Positions 35,124 to 44,710 of a stretch of 64,000 nt of DNA are shown piece by piece. The first letter of the stretch is position 1, and the number at the start of each line of letters is the position of its first letter. The stretch spans positions 339,104 through 403,103 of the forward strand of contig CAUYUJ010014263.1 of assembly GCA_963575745.1 (NCBI GenBank), given 5' to 3'. The position numbers were made by a program, and so were the translations under genes. The DNA is from Prorocentrum cordatum. Its lineage: Eukaryota > Sar > Dinophyceae > Prorocentrales > Prorocentraceae. The notes under the pieces were generated by a model that was given only the letters and a program-made list of their open reading frames with translations, made no database searches and was not told the DNA's origin.

Positions 35124-36496
35124 GGGTGCCCGCCCCCCTTTTGACCCCCAAAGAACAGGAGAGGCGGATGTACATCTGAGAGCATGAGCTTTCGTAGGTC
35201 CGCGCAGATCTCTTGGAACTCGGCCACGCGCAGAGGGGGGCAGGGGCAGGGGGAAAGGCTTCCGAGAAGAAGCCCCCTTCTAAGAAGCCTTCCCCCCTCC
35301 CCCATACCATCCTTTGCGTGCCGCCAAGGATTGTCGCTGGGCCCCCCTGGCGGCACCTCGGGGCTGCCACGGAGGAGGAGGGTCCAGACCCGTCCAAAGA
35401 ACTCCTCGCGGATTTCCGACCGTTTGTGTTTATTTATGTTGGTTGTTGTTCCTCCTCTCCAGGAGCGTTTTGTTTTGCCCGTGTCTCACCTTCTCTCCGC
35501 TCGTGTTGTCCTTTGTCTTGCTCAGTTCTGCCGCCGGGCCGGCGATCGTCCCATCGAGAAAGGGGCCCCAAGGTTCGCAGATCCCCTCACGTCGTGAGAA
35601 AGACAACGGACATGGTTTGTCAATTTTCGGCACCCTTGGGCCCTTACCGGGCTCTGAGACCGTCAAAGGACGGCTTAGGATGAAAAATTGTTTCTTGAGA
35701 AGGGGCCCACCTTGCGGCAAACGCACAGTAGCGGGGATGTGGGTTCTGGGTCGTTTTCGACGTGTCGGAGCCATTGCCTGGCACAGATAATGACAGTCAA
35801 AAAGAGGTTCGAGATGAGAAGCCGGTCCCAGCCGGTCCCAGGGCTAAGCCTCGGGGCGTCCGAGCCCCGCTCCCTTCAGGACCGCTGGCTTTTCTTGTAT
35901 TCCAGTGTGGTTTGACAATAGCTGCGAGAGGGAACCCTAGAGATTCTCCTAGATGTTTTTTTTTTAACCAGCGGCCCCAGACCTCCCGCCCTCCTCCCCG
36001 GGGGCAGTTTTGCACACAGGATCAATTTCCGACGACCCCCAGCCCGACTACGGGTCCCAAAGGCCCAGGGGAAAAATACCCGGATTAACAAAACATCTCA
36101 TAGCACACCACCGCAGGTCATCCACGGATCCACGGGCCCATCCTATGTCGGTTGGTCTTTGCGCGCATGACCTCCCGGCTTGGTCGGAATCGGACAGAGC
36201 CACACACCTTACGGTCTGGGCCGAAGGGCCTCTGCGGAGGCCTGGTGGTGGACCACCATAGAGGGCAGAAAATCCACCCCCAGAATAAGTACCCCTGCAC
36301 GCGAAGCCGTTTAGTAAACGCCAATTGTCGGGTGCTCTTTCCTCCCTTCACACCACCAAGGCTCCGCAGAGGCCCAGATCTCTTAGAGATCTGGGCGCCG
36401 AAGTCGTTTCACGCCACGGGCGTTCCGCCCCGCTTCGGGCCCGGGCCCATCGCTGGTGAAGTGCGGCGGAAAGATTCCAGGCAGCCCAAGGTCGAA
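35124..36496. other. No recognisable gene
   Basis: Follows the stop codon of the coiled-coil frame. Frames are up to about 158 codons and overlap one another without motifs. A T9 run lies near 35957. I see no repeat shared with other parts of the window. Confidence 0.35.
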
Positions 36497-36623
36497 GCAA
36501 ATGAGGTCGGAGGATCACGCCGCGCGATGCATCGTCGACATTAGAATGGAGAGAATCGGGCACCAAATCGGGCCGCTTCGTCGATGCCTCGGCGATGCGG
36601 CGCGATCCTCCGACCCCATCTGC
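36497..36623. repeat. Foldback element D, copy 1
   Basis: The left arm 36497-36534 (GCAAATGAGGTCGGAGGATC ...) pairs with the reverse complement of 36582-36623, leaving a loop of about 47 bases. A related foldback lies at 60381-60520 and a partial copy at 22180-22245. Confidence 0.6.
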
Positions 36624-36774
36624 TCCGGCCGCATTCGTGAGGCATCCAATGCGGTCTGATTGGGTCTCTTGCCGTGATTTTCCAAGATGCTGCATATTGG
36701 TTCACGACGACAGATCTCAGGGTATATCCATGGGCCTATGGCTCCATCGGGGGTGAGATCGCAGTTAAACGGAG

Positions 36775-37115
36775 GGCCCCCCACCGGGAAATCGGTTTCG
36801 GTTTCGTGTTCGTGACGCACGTGCGGGCGAGGCGAAGTTGCGTGGGCGGGCGAGAGGAATGTACCTTCTGTTGCTAGGGCGCCGTCTGGGCAGAAGTCCG
36901 CCCCCCCGCCCGGTTGGCGGGCGGGTACCGGAGGTGTCACGCCGCGGTGTCCCGATGGTGTCCCGCGGTGTCCCGTGGTGTCCCGCGGTCATTCCCGTGG
37001 CACGGTGTCCCGTGGTGTTCCGTGGTGTCCCGTGAGGTGTGAGATCGACAGTGAGATCGGTATGAGTGGGATCGATTGCGAGATCGATCGTGAGATCGAC
37101 AGTGAGGTCGATAAA
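36775..37115 (-). repeat. Dispersed repeat F, copy 2 (inverted)
   Basis: On the minus strand this shows 12-bp periodic units (GTGAGATCGACA type on plus, 37025-37112), a GGGACACC-rich part (36945-37035), CTCTCGCCCGCCCACGCA and a tail with CGAAACCGAAACCG. This is the same order as 13070-13560. Confidence 0.55.
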
Positions 37116-37904
37116 GTGAGACGTTGTTTCTGTTGGTTCCTCCCCTCGAATCTCCTTCTCACCCGGAGTGTGGTCGCATAGGTAAATGTATCGTCGGATC
37201 TGTCATAGCTCTACCCTTGATCCACCGTGGATCCACCATGGCTATATCTTGCCCCCAGACCTGCGGCGTCACGATTGTTCGGCCAGCGTCTAGGGAAAAA
37301 ACACAGCCGTCGACAGATTGTCGTTTCCAACGCCTGGAGATCTGGGGTTCTGTGCCTCTGCCTCCCCAGGCGCTTTCTGCCTTTTCTGTTATTATGTTTG
37401 TCTCTAGCTGCCGAGGGCGGGCCTTCCTCCCAGAGGGAGCGAGGCCTGTTGCGGCAGACTGCGTAGGGACGAGAGGTGCGGGCCAAGCGTTGACCGACAA
37501 CGACGACGACGGATGTCCAACGGGGGGGGGATGCCAGGGGTGTCCGCAGTTCGGTCGGCTCGGCTGCGTTACAGTCCGTCGCGGTCGGTCGGTTGGTTCA
37601 GTCAGTTGTTGTGTCGTTGTTGCGTGGCAGCGCCACCCTTTGGGCTGGTTGCGGCCTGTCAGTCTCAGTCAGTTCCAGTCTGGCTGTCGGTTCGGTCGGT
37701 TTTCGGTTGCGCTGTCTCCGTGAGCGGTATTGAGGAGCAGGACGTTGATGTGTTTCGTCCTCGTTGGGCCTCCTTCGGGGCTCCTCGTTCACATGGGTGG
37801 ATTCGCTTCGAGATCCTGGCGAGAGTTCGCCCTGGGAGCGGTCCAGGGGGCGGCTTTGAGTGGGAGGAGGATGGATGTTGTGGGATATGTTATGTGCTAA
37901 TTAT
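37116..37904. other. No recognisable gene
   Basis: Contains GTCGGT/CAGTC-rich sequence at 37540-37720. Frames are under 200 codons without motif. Confidence 0.35.
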
Positions 37905-38545
37905 TGTCTGCCCCAAAACAGTGGTTGCACTTAGGGGTGCTTACTTACGTGTCTCAAGTAATTGGACGGGTTCGCCGAGAGTTGTTCCACGTTGCCGCCT
38001 CGTTGCTGCTGGCAGGCGCCCCGCGCGTTGGGTGTCGTCGAGGTTGCGGGTCGCGCCACGTTGCCGCCCATGCCGCCTTATGGGCGCTCGTGGGCGACCA
38101 GGTGCTGGGTGATGCGCCGACGTTGTGGGTTGCACCACGTTGCCGCCCGTGCCGCCTCGTGGGCGCTCGCGGGCGCCTCGTGCGCCGGGTGGATCCGCCG
38201 AGATTGCGACACGTGGCCGCCGTAGGCGCCCCGTGTGCTGAGCCTGCATTACACAGATTACACCACATAGCTGCCACAACATAGCTTGCTCCGTGTGGCT
38301 TGCACCGTATCGCTTTCACTAGACCTGTTGCACCACATGGCTGACACAGCGTAGTTTTCAGCGCCAGCTTACGTCACACATGTTGCACGGCAAAGCTTGC
38401 ACCTCATAGGTTGCACCGCGTAGCTTTCACCGCCATGGCTCACATCACATAGCTTACCCGACACAGCTTGCACCGCACAGCTTCACCGCCACAGTGCAAT
38501 ACCTCACTGTTTGGGGCCCATGCTGGCTAACATTGCAACGGCCCC
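37905..38545 (+). repeat. Dispersed repeat B, copy 3 (most complete)
   Basis: The head AACAGTGGTTGCACTTAGGG resembles 3256-3283. It is followed by three GC-rich units (CACGTTGCCGCCCGTGCCGC then CGTGGGCGC), a tandem of TTGCACCACATAGCTTACA-like units (38240-38480), and the tail GTGCAATACCTCACTG, then GGCCCATGCTGGCTAAC. Copy 1 has the same order on the other strand. Confidence 0.65.
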
Positions 38546-39299
38546 GATTACAAAAAAAACAACAACAAAAAACGTTTTGGATGGGGGTGACGGTTTCAGA
38601 TGGATTCTGGGTTCTGACGGGTAGGGGAAGAGGGAGGAGCACGAGGACGTGGAGGATGAGGAGAGGATGTGCGCGACATGCAGGTTAGCGAGTGACCACC
38701 TCCGCAACAGAGCTCCTGGGAAGCGCGGCGCACCGTTACAAACCAGTCGCGGCGTGCTTTCCCGAGTCGGGCATTCGGGGACAGTTTTGGGCCTTGGTTA
38801 CCACATGCGAACCAATGCCCCCAGGGATTGGGTCTGGAGCTCTGGGGCCCGCGGATCGACAAGCATAAAATCGTCCCATGCCTGGGAATGTCGTTCGCAC
38901 AGCGGAGGTCCATAGCAAAAAAGAAAAGTTTCTCCCTCCCCGTGTTCCTCCACCGTCGTGTATCGTTTCTCGCCGCGTCCTTACTATGTTGATCTGCCAC
39001 TGGCAACTTCATTGTGAGCACCCTCCCCCAGAACAAGTTCGTTGCCAAGAGCAAGTTCGCCGCTCTGATGGATAGCGAATCTGATGAGGACTCGCCGTCC
39101 CCCCACCCTTGCGACGGAGTGGACGGAGTAGGAGAGGGAGGCGGACAAGGAGATCGAGAGGGCGAAGTCGGAGGCGGGGGAAAGCGACAGTTCAAATGAA
39201 ATTGCGGTTGGAAGAGGCGGAAGGAGGTGGAGGAGGAGGAGGAGGAGGAGGAGGAGGAGGAGGAGGAGGGGGAGGGGGAGGGGGAGAACAGAACGGGAA
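38546..39299. other. No recognisable gene; (GGA)n tract at 39218-39290
   Basis: An A-rich stretch lies at 38551-38573. The (GGA)n tract at the right end opens a poly-Glu frame that reads into the RT fragment, but the Glu run is not evidence of protein. Confidence 0.5.
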
Positions 39300-40110
39300 T
39301 TGGCGCAGGAGCAGGAGGGACAAGTGACGCCCCGCTTGAGCCTACCTTACCGATCAACGCGTCATCGTTCACGCTGGCCGAGCTCCGACGAGCTCTGGGA
39401 AGGTTGAAGGTTGGGAAAGCGGCGGGGCCTTACAATGTTCCGCCAGATTTGTGGAAGGCAGTAGCAGATGATGACATCCCGTGTGGTATAATACACTTGG
39501 GTTTACCAACGGTGTTGGGAGCAGGGTACTACTCGAGAGCCATAGCGGTGCGCAAAAGCCGATTGCGATTAGAGAAAAAAGGCGACGCCACATTTCCAGC
39601 AAACTACCTGACTCCATCATGCTTGCCGGCAGGATGCAACGTCATGGCGCATGATGTATCACACGTTGGCTGGTGGTGGCGCGGACGCGAGACCCACGAT
39701 ACGGCTCATGCCCGGGCCGTGGCACGGTGGACGCGCTCAAGCTGGTGGGACGCACGATCGACGTTGCGCACATCAACAACTCTGGCGGGATGCTGCTTCT
39801 GATGTTGGACCTGGGCAAAGCATTTGACAGAACGGAGCGGGACATCATGTGTGATGCGTTGCAAAGGTTTGGGTTGCCCACGGGAATGGCAAGCACTATA
39901 CGGGCGGTCAGCGAAAGCCGGTATTTCGTCACACGCGACCGCACGAGCCCGTTTTCAGAGAGGCGCCAGCCAGCAGAAATTGCCCACGGGTGCGCGCTAT
40001 CGCTCTACCTCTACTTTGCCGTGCAAAGCGTTTTCCTGCACGACGTATTCGGCCGCCTCGATCTTCATGACGAGTCATTCGTTTACCTGATCCAGCTACC
40101 CACGGCAAGT
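39300..40110 (+). pseudogene. Non-LTR reverse transcriptase fragment, frameshifted, 3' truncated by IE
   Basis: Polymerase of a second LINE-type lineage. Two frames are needed. The first (about 39365-39640) has FTLAELRRALGRLKVGKAAG followed by PYN where PDG is usual, then EKKGDATFPANYLTPSCL, matching the KKGD..NYRP region. The second (about 39695-40110) has PGRGTVDALKLVGRTID, motif A as LDLGKAFDRTE (Asp intact), RFGLP, and a weakened motif B (IAHGCALSLYLYF). The frameshift lies near 39650-39700. The sequence stops before the YADD box, where an IE copy begins (40111). The last residues of the open frame belong to the IE. The 5' end abuts the (GGA)n tract. Confidence 0.8.
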
Positions 40111-40700
40111 CCCGCCACCTTGCCTGGGTTACGGGTTCCAGGCTTCATGGATGTTCGCTGAAATCTCGTGGGGGGCCTCCTGGAAGCACTTTTGAAGTCT
40201 CAGGAGGGCCGCTTTGGGGCCTCCCAGGGGCATCTCGGGGCCTCCTGGGGGCTTTTGGGCGCTTCTTGGGGCCTCCCGTGGGCCTGTCGGGGCGGAGGGC
40301 GCGGATTTTCAGTTTGTGTTCTCTGTATGGCGCCTCTTTGGGGGGCCGTTTTGGATCATCCTGGGCCGTCTTGGGCACCTTCTTGGGCCATCCTGGGGCA
40401 TTCTTAGGTCATTTGGGGCCCTCTCGGGAGGCCTCTTCGGCAGTGTTTTGGGGGTGGTTTTGAGGGCCGCCTTGGATCGTCCGAAACCCGGCTAGGCGAC
40501 AACGCCAACATATTTCTTCCAAGCGCGGGGAGAAATTAATGATTGTTGCCTTTGGAGGTCCCCTTGGGAGACCCCTTGGGGGCCGTTCGGGGCGCATTGG
40601 AAGCCTCTTGCGCCATTGAGGCCATCTTGGGCGTCTTCGAGGGATCGTTCGGCGCTTCGGGGCCCTCTTGGACCGCCCGTGTTGCCCAGGTCCCCCCGGG
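40111..40700 (+). repeat. IE copy 7
   Basis: The head CCCGCCACCTTGCCTGGGTT is followed by CATGGATGTTCGCTG and ATCTCGTGGGGGGCCTC, matching the head of copy 6. Island A (GCGGATTTTCAGTTTGTGTT) is at 40301-40320 and island B at about 40478-40510. It then reads ATGATTGTTGCCTTTGG. It ends the RT fragment on its left. Confidence 0.7.
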
Positions 40701-41369
40701 AGCATGGCCAGCGCGCGCGAGGAGGTGCAACGGGGAGAGGGGGGCCCCGTAGAAGATTACCGAAACCCTACCAGGCAGCACGTGGCATTCTGGCACGCCT
40801 CGACGTGCAAAGGGCCACTGTGGCGGATATGTAGACGACGCGAGGATCCGTGTGTTCAGGTGGGCTCATCCTTCGCGATGGAAAAGCGGCACCAGACTGT
40901 GCCCAGCTGGCACGCAAGCTGAAGATCAACGAGGCGCGCTTGCATAGCGAGCTGTCGTGTTTTCCAGCGTGACGCCCATGCGCGAATTAGGCGGGGCGCG
41001 CGCATCTCCGCCGCCTGAAAAAACTGTCCGAGGAAGATGGGCCGCATCCGATCGGGGTTTCGTTCCCATCAGGTGCAAGTTGGCCGGTTCCGATCCGGTT
41101 CCGTTCCCTTGAATCCAAGCCGACTTGCGGCGGCGGTGTCCCGCTCATGGTGGCGCCCGTGGTGTCTCAATTCTTATATTCGTAAGGATTTCGCCCCCTG
41201 CCGCCGGCCCCCTCTCTATGATAATAGGACATATCAGAGTCGCGTCGGTGCGTTACGGCGCTGCCTCGGCGCATCTGGGAGCATTGTGCAGGGGCGGATT
41301 AGAATCATTAGCGCATACTGAAACGTCGGCGTTATCCGAGTGTCCTTCGGCACATCTCGTCACCGTGTC
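40701..41369. other. No recognisable gene
   Basis: Frames are short. A YVDD string occurs at 40828-40839 but lacks the other RT motifs. This is intergenic or decayed DNA between two IE copies. Confidence 0.35.
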
Positions 41370-41523
41370 TGGGTTGTGGGTCTGAGGCCTCTTGCATATG
41401 TGCTGGGGTGTCGTGGGGAGTTTCACACGAGGCGGTTTCGGCGCCTCTCGGGGGCCTCATGGGGCCTCGTGGGGTATATTTTGGGCCTCTTCGGGGCCTC
41501 TTGGGGACCCCTGGGGCCTCTTG
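41370..41523 (+). repeat. IE copy 8, left part (split by a retroelement)
   Basis: CTTGGGGCC-type units run up to 41523. The last 18 bases (41506-41523) recur at 47621-47638, immediately after the retroelement, and the IE continues from there. Confidence 0.65.
41506..41523 (+). repeat. Left target-site duplication of the retroelement
   Basis: GACCCCTGGGGCCTCTTG here and GACCCCTGGGGCCTCCTG at 47621-47638 differ at one base of 18. The host repeat is internally repetitive, so chance similarity is not excluded. Confidence 0.6.
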
Positions 41524-41544
41524 CCATAACCATGTTGGCTCAAG
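41524..41544 (+). other. Relict dinoflagellate spliced leader
   Basis: Matches the 3' 21 bases of the known DinoSL at 18 positions and ends in TTGGCTCAAG. A T to G change creates an ATG at 41532. The DinoSL is added to nuclear mRNA 5' ends by trans-splicing, so a genomic copy marks a reverse-transcribed mRNA. Confidence 0.75.
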
Positions 41545-42114
41545 ATGCCTCAGCTCCCGCGGTGTCCAATGGATACCGCTGGGCCGCGGACAGATCAGGA
41601 GATTTCGGGGGCAGCGCCCCTTCAACGTACGGTACCCGCGCTGGAGTTCGTGTCATGGCGGCTGGGGGGTCTCCGTGGCGCGGCGGATGCAGCGGGAAAG
41701 GCATGTGGTCCTGCAGCTGTGGGGCGGCCGACAACTTCGCGACGAGGAAGCATTGTCGTGGGTGTGGATCACCAGCACCACGGCGGCCAACCACCTTTAA
41801 GGAAGCGCTGATGGGCCCGAACAAGAGGGAGGCGGCAATGCAGAAGAAGCTGGACGCACTCACGCAAGAGCTCACGGCGCTCAAGGGGGGCGGCAAGGTC
41901 GGCAAGTATGAGAAGGCGGACGGAGAGAAGGTTGCACCGCAGGTCGACCTTGCGAGGTTCCACAAGTGGGCGCAGGCGTGCAAGAGTGAGCGGGGCGAGG
42001 ACTCGGAGGAGTACAACGCAGCGTATGCTAAGTACCAGGCGGCCAGGGCTGAGAAGGACAATGCCAAGCCGCCTTCTGCGCAGCTCACGCAGGCAAAGGA
42101 CGCCAGGGAGAAAC

Positions 42115-42150
<36 letters not shown>

Positions 42151-42681
42151 TGTGCCAAAGACGTATGCTGGCACGAGCAGAAGCTGGAAGAGGCGCGTGC
42201 CAAACACGAGAAGAAGAAGGAGCAGCTGCAGGTTGCGAGGGCCAGGGGGCAGGAGCTCAAGGTGCAGGACTGCGGTGTGCGTGAGTCGCCTGAGTTCCTC
42301 ACGGCCATGCAGAAGCAGTTCGAAGGCGCGATCGACGGCAGCGGAGTCACGAAGGAGGAGTACCAGCAGGTCTTCGACCTGCTCGGCAAGGTCATGGCCA
42401 ACGCGAAGCAGGAGGACGTGGATATGGCTGCTGCAGGTGGTGATAATCTGCTTCGGGCACCTGGGGCAGGCAGGGGCGCTGGAGCACCAGGAGCACCAGG
42501 AGAAGCAGATGGGCGCGCACAGCCTGAGGATACATAACTACCAGAACTCACTGCTGAAGAGCAGGAATGGCTCAAGGCAGGCGGAGTACCTGATGAAGCC
42601 ACACCCGATCAGCGGAAGCGGTGGCAGGAGGTGTGCGCCAGCTTTGCTGAGCAAGCGGCCAAGAGACAGCGACGAGGGTAG
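41532..42681 (+). pseudogene. Retroelement ORF1: RanBP2-type zinc finger and coiled-coil protein
   Basis: This probably encodes the nucleic-acid-binding protein that packages element RNA. The start ATG lies inside the relict leader (MLAQDASAP). The zinc finger is WSCSCGAADNFATRKHCRGC (41706-41765), with C-x-C and C-x2-C pairs as in RanBP2-type fingers. A helical region follows (KREAAMQKKLDALTQELTAL). A (GA)13 tract at 42121-42146 sits at a one-base frame change. Beyond it the second frame continues the coiled coil (WHEQKLEEARAKHEKKKEQL). A TAA at 42535 is followed in frame by protein-like sequence (ELTAEEQEWLKAGGVPDEAT) to a TAG pair at 42679, which suggests that 42679 is the ancestral end. 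It could alternatively be two short ORFs. Confidence 0.7.
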
Positions 42682-42684
42682 TAG

Positions 42685-43541
42685 GCGCAGCAGGAAGCCC
42701 AAGCACGATACGGTCACCCTGTGGACGTATAATGGCACGGGCTGGGGCACCACCAAGGACAAGATCACAGAGGAGATGCAGGGTTTGCAGTGCTACGCAG
42801 TGCAGGAGCATCACCTGAACACGGACAAATTAGCGGTGGTAACGCAGAGCATGAAGGCCGAGGGCCACTTCATGGGAGGCGCGGCGACAGTGGCCACAGA
42901 GGGACCCAACGGCGAGCCAGGCACATCGGCTGGAGTTGCGGCCGCGGTGCCGAAGTGCATCGGGATGAGCTACGTGTTTGGCAAGAACGAATGGAGCATT
43001 TCCCCGCAGGCTAGCCCAGGCAGGGCGGCAGCGGCTTGGCTCTCAGTGGGCAAAGGGATAGCGCTCGCTTCCGTGTACCTGTGGACGGCGGGGGGCATGG
43101 CGCACAGGAACACGCAATTGATCACGCATAGGGGGGTCGCAGAGCTTGGGCGCGCCCTGGGTCATCGGGGGCGATTTCCAGGTGCAGCCCGAAGTGATGG
43201 CAGAAGTGGCGAGCGCTAAAGTAGCGAAGGCCACTGTGGCCACGGCAAAAGCGGCGTGCGGAATTTGCAGGCAAGCCTACGGCAACAGCGAGATCGACTA
43301 CCTCGCGGTGGCGGACACGGTGGTCGCGCAGGTGGAGGGCGTCGCAGTGCAGGAGACGTGGCCAGCGGCACCACATGAGCCAGTCGGGCCCACGCTCAAA
43401 TTGAAGGCGGAGCAGCTCAGGGCGAGGGTGCTCGAGAAGCCGAAGGCGATGCCAGAGGTGCCGATCGGGCGCGTGCCCAAGCCTCCGAGCTACGCGGACG
43501 TAAAGGAGTTCAGCGCGCAGGTGGCGGCGAACACCGAGTAG
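42685..43541 (+). pseudogene. AP-type endonuclease domain of the retroelement
   Basis: This domain would nick the target DNA to prime reverse transcription. In the first frame, TVTLWTYNGTGWGTTKDKI and CYAVQEHHL (catalytic Glu) fit the N-terminal half, followed by TSAGVAAAVPKC. Near 43150 the frame changes and WVIGGDFQVQP fits the GGDFN box, with Gln in place of Asn. SEIDYLAVAD fits the later Asp box and PHEPVGPTLKL the final His box. The Glu, both Asp and the His are present. A TAG at 43539 ends this frame, and the next segment continues in the same frame beyond it. The family assignment rests on motif order. Confidence 0.65.
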
Positions 43542-44710
43542 GCCAGATACATGCAGGTGCTGGAGCGGGAGGCTTCCCAGGCACGCGGCATGGAGTGGGA
43601 TGCGGACGACCCGCATGCGGGCAGGGCGGAAGAGCCCAGGTGGCGAGTTCAGCTTCTGACCTTCGGGGGCGCGAACGCACCGACAGCGGCAAGGGCAGCG
43701 GCCTGGTGGAGATGGGCCGCGCGGGCCCTGCGCAGCTTGCAGGGCGCGTACCAGCGGCGGCGGAAGGCAAACGAGATGGACCCTGACAAGCTCCAGAAGC
43801 GAGAGCGCGAGGTCTACGGCACGGGGAAGCTCGTCCAGGCGCGCCCCCACCGCGTGAAGTACATTGGGGTCGCGGACCAGGGCATATGGCAGGCCAGGTG
43901 CGACATGATCGTCGCGGGCCAGCTGAGGGGCGTCAGCAGGGAAGCGACCGCCCAGGCGTGGGCGCAGGAAGCAGAGAGCAGGATGAAGGCAGTCGACCAG
44001 CAGCTCCACAGGGACAGGAAGGCCAAGTGGGGCGACAAGCTGGGGATCGCTGCGGCAGGAGCGGCAGGAGGGCTTCACAAGATGAGCAAGGCAGCTACGG
44101 TGTGGGGGCCTCGGAGGGCATATGCGATGGCGATAGCGGCGGACCCTATGGGGGCGGCGGAGCTCACCCTGGCCGAGTGGAAGGACGTCTGGCGGGTAGG
44201 CGAGGCGTTTCAGGAGGAGCCGAGACCTTGAGAATACTACCCCAGGATGGGGTGGACGACTTCACCGAGGAGGACGTCTGCAGGCTCAAGGCGGTGGCCC
44301 GCACCTTCAGAAAGCGCACTGGAATGATTGGGGTGGACCGATGGCGCCCGTCAGTGCTTCGGGGAGCGAGTGACGAGGCGCACCACAGGCTGCTGGACAC
44401 AACGCGGGAGGTGGAGCGCACGCTGAGGTGGCCGATTCACATGGGCACGGCGCTGTTTTTCACTATCCCGAAGACGTTTACCCCTGATAGGGTCATTGGG
44501 CTGTTACCCACCACCATACGCCTATGGGAGACCACGCGGGAGCCGTACATGGTCAGGTGGGCAAAGGAGAATCAGAGGAGTTGGGATTGTACCTGCTTCG
44601 GCAAGGCGGCGGAGGACGCAGCATGGGACGTGCTGCTGAGCCGCGAGATGGACGACCCAGAGGACGAGAGCGAGGAGCTGGAGGCAACGATCTTGCGGCA
44701 TTGGGCTTGA
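43542..44710 (+). pseudogene. Retroelement linker and N-terminal part of the reverse transcriptase
   Basis: From the TAG the same frame continues to a TGA at 44229 (a helical basic linker with EMDPDKLQKREREVYGTGKL and KLGIAAAGAAGGLHKMSKAA). The sequence then resumes in another frame with GVDDFTEEDVCRLKAVARTF, GVDRWRPSVL and the RT fingers region (TIPKTFTPDRVIGLLPTTIR, then WAKENQRSWDCTCFGKAAED). This matches the RPIGLLP..R.W arrangement common in dinoflagellate LINE polymerases. It ends at a TGA at 44708, where the reading frame must change again just before motif A. Confidence 0.65.

Noticed and set aside
40828-40839. YVDD string resembling an RT active site
   Set aside because: No other RT or copia motif within a few hundred bases in any frame; likely chance.
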